Below are positions 33,014 through 35,219 of a stretch of 35,219 nucleotides of DNA, one piece after another. The notes beneath the pieces are model-generated. The model was not told where the DNA came from, searched no databases, and worked only from the letters and a program-made list of their open reading frames with translations. The stretch lies in NCBI RefSeq assembly GCF_008015755.1, contig NZ_SSGF01000003.1, positions 1-35,219 on the forward strand, written 5' to 3'. The first letter of the stretch is position 1. Every line of letters starts with the position of its first letter. This DNA comes from Methylophilus sp. (GTDB lineage: Bacteria; Pseudomonadota; Gammaproteobacteria; Burkholderiales; Methylophilaceae). Made by a program: the position numbers and the translations under genes.

Positions 33014-33469
33014 ATGACACAACCATACAAGACCCCGATTTCTGCCCTAATTCTGATTCACACCGCCGATTTACAAGTACTACTGCTTGAGCGTGCCGAC
33101 AAAGCAGGCTTCTGGCAATCCGTCACTGGCAGTCTAGAAGCTGGCGAAACACCCTACCAGGCAGCGATTCGCGAAGTCAAAGAAGAAACTGGTCTTGACG
33201 CTTTGGCCTATGATTTTCAAGACTGGCAGACAAGCAATGTCTACGAGATTTATCCGCACTGGCGGCATCGCTATGCGCCTGGCGTGATTGAAAATACCGA
33301 GCACCTGTTTGGACTATGCCTGCCGTCAGCCATGGCCGTCACGTTAGCCCCAGATGAGCATACCCGTTATGAATGGCTAGACTGGCGTGAAGCGGCCAAA
33401 AAAGTATTCAGCTGGACCAATGTCGACGCCTTGAAAAAACTAGGGGAGCGCCACCATCTAAGTTTATAA
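33014..33469 (+). CDS. nudB: Dihydroneopterin triphosphate diphosphatase (Nudix)
   Basis: Nudix hydrolase of 151 residues for folate synthesis, removing pyrophosphate from dihydroneopterin triphosphate. The Nudix box GSLEAGETPYQAAIREVKEETGL spans residues 39-61 with every catalytic position kept. The NVYEIYPHWRHRYAPGV stretch is typical of NudB rather than generic Nudix enzymes. The ATG at 33014 gives the standard N-terminus; the upstream extension to 32888 is not protein-like. Confidence 0.92.
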   Translation: MTQPYKTPISALILIHTADLQVLLLERADKAGFWQSVTGSLEAGETPYQAAIREVKEETGLDALAYDFQDWQTSNVYEIYPHWRHRYAPGVIENTEHLFGLCLPSAMAVTLAPDEHTRYEWLDWREAAKKVFSWTNVDALKKLGERHHLSL

Positions 33470-33554
33470 GTAAGCGCGTTGATTGGGATAAATCCTAATC
33501 GGTTGTAAAATATCATTTTTAAGAAAGCCGGGCTTGGCCCGATGTCTGAAAAGC

Positions 33555-34652
33555 ATGCAAACAGCCACCATCCAATTTGAAAAATTTCAAGCGGCCAAAG
33601 ACGATGATTGTCAGGCGCGTATTCTGGCTGCCCGTGAAAAACTGGGCAAGCGACTGGTGATCCTCGGTCACCACTATCAGCACGAAAGTGTCTATCGTCA
33701 TGCTGATTTTTCCGGTGACTCACTCAAGCTGTCCAAATATTGCGACAGTCTGGACGCTGAATTCATTGTTTTTCTCGGTGTCCACTTCATGGCCGAAGTG
33801 GCCGACATCCTGAGCCGCCCCGAACAAATCGTCGTATTGCCAGACCTGGCGGCCGGTTGCTCGATGGCAGACATGGCCAATCTGGCCAAGGTAGAGCGCA
33901 GCTACCGCGAGCTGAACAAAGTGCTCAACTTTGATGAAACCATCACGCCGGTGACTTACATCAACTCGGCGGCTGACCTAAAAGCATTCTGCGGCGAACA
34001 TGGTGGCATCGTCTGTACCAGCACCAACGCACCAAAAATCCTCGAATGGGGCTTTAGCCAACGCGAAAAAATCTTATTCTTCCCCGACCAACACCTGGGT
34101 CGCTGGAGCGGCCACAAAATGGGCATCCCACTCGAGCAAATGCCCGTATGGGACCCAGACCTGCCCATGGGCGGCCTCACCGAGCAACAAATCAGGGATG
34201 CCAAAATCCTGTTATGGAAAGGCCACTGCTCGGTACACCAAATGTTCCGCAAACAGAATATCGACCAGTTCCGCGCCCAACATCCGGACGGCAAAGTGAT
34301 TTCGCATCCTGAAACAGCGTTTGAAGTGTGCATTAACTCAGACTACGTCGGCTCAACCGAATATATCCTGCGCACCGTCAGCGAAGCTGAGCCTGGCACT
34401 AAATGGCTGGTGGGTACTGAGCTCAACCTGGTCACCCGTCTAGCTGAAGAAATGAAGCCACAAAACAAACTGGTGCAATTTATGAGCCACGTCGTTTGCG
34501 AATGCTCCACCATGGCGCGTATCGACCCACAACATCTGGCTTGGTGCCTGGAAAACCTGGCCGAAGGCAATATCGTCAACCAGATCAAAGTGCCGGAACA
34601 CGAAGCTAAACTGGCCAAACTCACCCTGGACAGAATGCTGGCAGTGTCATAA
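33555..34652 (+). CDS. nadA: Quinolinate synthase A
   Basis: Condenses iminoaspartate with dihydroxyacetone phosphate to quinolinate in NAD synthesis, using a 4Fe-4S cluster. The 365-residue protein has three repeats of the NadA fold and the cluster Cys at about 102 (GCSMAD), 225 (WKGHCSVHQ) and 315/317 (VVCECSTM). The start is ATG 33555; a TTG at 33534 would add seven residues, and both have poor ribosome sites. The next gene starts immediately after its stop. Confidence 0.95.
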   Translation: MQTATIQFEKFQAAKDDDCQARILAAREKLGKRLVILGHHYQHESVYRHADFSGDSLKLSKYCDSLDAEFIVFLGVHFMAEVADILSRPEQIVVLPDLAAGCSMADMANLAKVERSYRELNKVLNFDETITPVTYINSAADLKAFCGEHGGIVCTSTNAPKILEWGFSQREKILFFPDQHLGRWSGHKMGIPLEQMPVWDPDLPMGGLTEQQIRDAKILLWKGHCSVHQMFRKQNIDQFRAQHPDGKVISHPETAFEVCINSDYVGSTEYILRTVSEAEPGTKWLVGTELNLVTRLAEEMKPQNKLVQFMSHVVCECSTMARIDPQHLAWCLENLAEGNIVNQIKVPEHEAKLAKLTLDRMLAVS

Positions 34653-35081
34653 ATGCATGATTGCGCGCTTTGCCTGCCAACGCCACACGATCTGCTGTGG
34701 CAAGACGACTTCTGTCGCGTAGTGTTATTGCACGATGCTGATTATCCAGCCTATTGCCGGGTCGAATTACTGGCGCACGTCAAAGAAATGACCGACCTGC
34801 CTCCCGCTGACCGCGCACGCACCATGAAAGTCGTGTTTGCGGTTGAGAGTGCGGTGCGTGAAGTGATTCAACCGGACAAAATCAACCTGGCAAGCCTGGG
34901 CAATAAAACGCCGCATATGCATTGGCATGTATTACCTAGATTCGAGAGTGACAAGCACTTTCCGAATAGTCACTGGGCAGAGGCGATGCGGGATTCCGAG
35001 AGGCAGCCACTGAGTGCTGCAGTCAGGGATCAGTTGCAAAAGATCGTGGTTGAACGTGTGGAATGTGCTCTTAAAAGCTAA
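34653..35081 (+). CDS. HIT-family nucleotide-binding protein
   Basis: A 142-residue histidine-triad protein. The triad HMHWHV (His88, His90, His92) sits before LPRFESDKHFPNS, and an N-terminal CALC (Cys4, Cys7) resembles the zinc-binding start of some HIT proteins. HIT enzymes hydrolyse nucleoside phosphoramidates or dinucleotides; the substrate here is unknown. Its ATG follows the nadA stop without a gap, so the two are translationally coupled. Confidence 0.9.
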   Translation: MHDCALCLPTPHDLLWQDDFCRVVLLHDADYPAYCRVELLAHVKEMTDLPPADRARTMKVVFAVESAVREVIQPDKINLASLGNKTPHMHWHVLPRFESDKHFPNSHWAEAMRDSERQPLSAAVRDQLQKIVVERVECALKS

Positions 35082-35124
35082 CGTTTAGCCGACTATAAAC
35101 GTTTTCTTTTCGCCTTGCTGGCGA

Positions 35125-35219
35125 GTTACTTTTTTTGCTTGCCCCAAAAAAGTAACCAAAAAGAGGGCACCCAGCCATCACGGCCTACGGCTCCCTTGCG
35201 TTGCTCAACAAAATAAGCC
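35125..35219. repeat. Interspersed palindromic repeat of the GTTACTTTTT type
   Basis: GTTACTTTTTT (35125-35135) and AAAAAAGTAAC (35146-35156) are inverted, followed by CAAAAAGAGGGCACCCAGCC and text resembling a sequence found between genes in many proteobacterial genomes. It runs off the window. It may act as a terminator of the nadA-HIT unit and is probably multicopy, which needs the full genome to confirm. Confidence 0.65.

Noticed and set aside
1..35219. CRISPR array, tRNA or rRNA genes
   Set aside because: No regularly spaced repeats and no tRNA-like or rRNA-like sequence seen on either strand by eye.

Overview
The window joins two kinds of DNA. Bases 1 to about 13,925 look like an accessory island: relatively AT-rich, mosaic, with metal-handling genes, an orphan flagellar gene, gene fragments, regulators and an operon built around a ubiquitin-like protein. 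From about 13,926 to the right end the sequence looks like chromosomal backbone of a betaproteobacterium. Protein flavour (type IV pilus operon, lptM-lysA, purU, ispH, czcCBA, nudB-nadA) suggests a methylotroph of the Methylophilaceae, but no rRNA or other decisive marker is present, so this placement is inference. The join lies inside comM (Mg-chelatase-like helicase): only its C-terminal ~195 codons remain, starting abruptly. comM is a known integration site for large transposon-borne islands. The left end of the island is outside the window.

Island, left part (1-6,583): a Zn/Cd/Pb-type P1B ATPase, a lone flgB, an EamA transporter with a histidine-rich tail, then on the other strand MgtC-like, ZIP-like and ProQ/FinO genes. 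A second, stranded copy of the transporter's His-rich 3' end lies at 6,179-6,375.

Island, middle part (6,584-11,891): a divergent pair of units. Leftward run a sigma-70-like factor and a coupled unknown gene. Rightward run three overlapping genes for a single-domain 'multiubiquitin' protein, a ThiF/E1-like adenylyltransferase with an extra N-terminal domain, and a Cys/His-rich DUF6527 protein. This is a compact bacterial ubiquitin-like conjugation-type operon and the best candidate for the unusual system here. After a 510-base regulatory gap with a strong promoter, a terminator and a nested hairpin come a 61-residue protein, another terminator, and a 529-residue protein with papain-like Cys and His motifs whose start codon directly abuts that terminator.

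Island, right part (11,892-13,925): an XRE repressor with two related palindromic operators, and three small rightward genes, one a winged-helix protein translationally coupled to an unknown protein.

Backbone (13,926-35,219): the comM remnant, a DUF1993 gene, small membrane or unknown genes, the leftward minor pilin operon pilE-fimT-pilV-pilW-pilX-pilY1, the divergent lptM-lysA pair, purU, ispH, a structured leftward RNA with its own terminator, the leftward czcCBA metal-efflux operon, and the rightward nudB, nadA and HIT genes. The window closes in a palindromic repeat of a type common between proteobacterial genes. Several genes too short for ordinary ORF cut-offs are called here: lptM (45 residues) and a 30-residue membrane protein.
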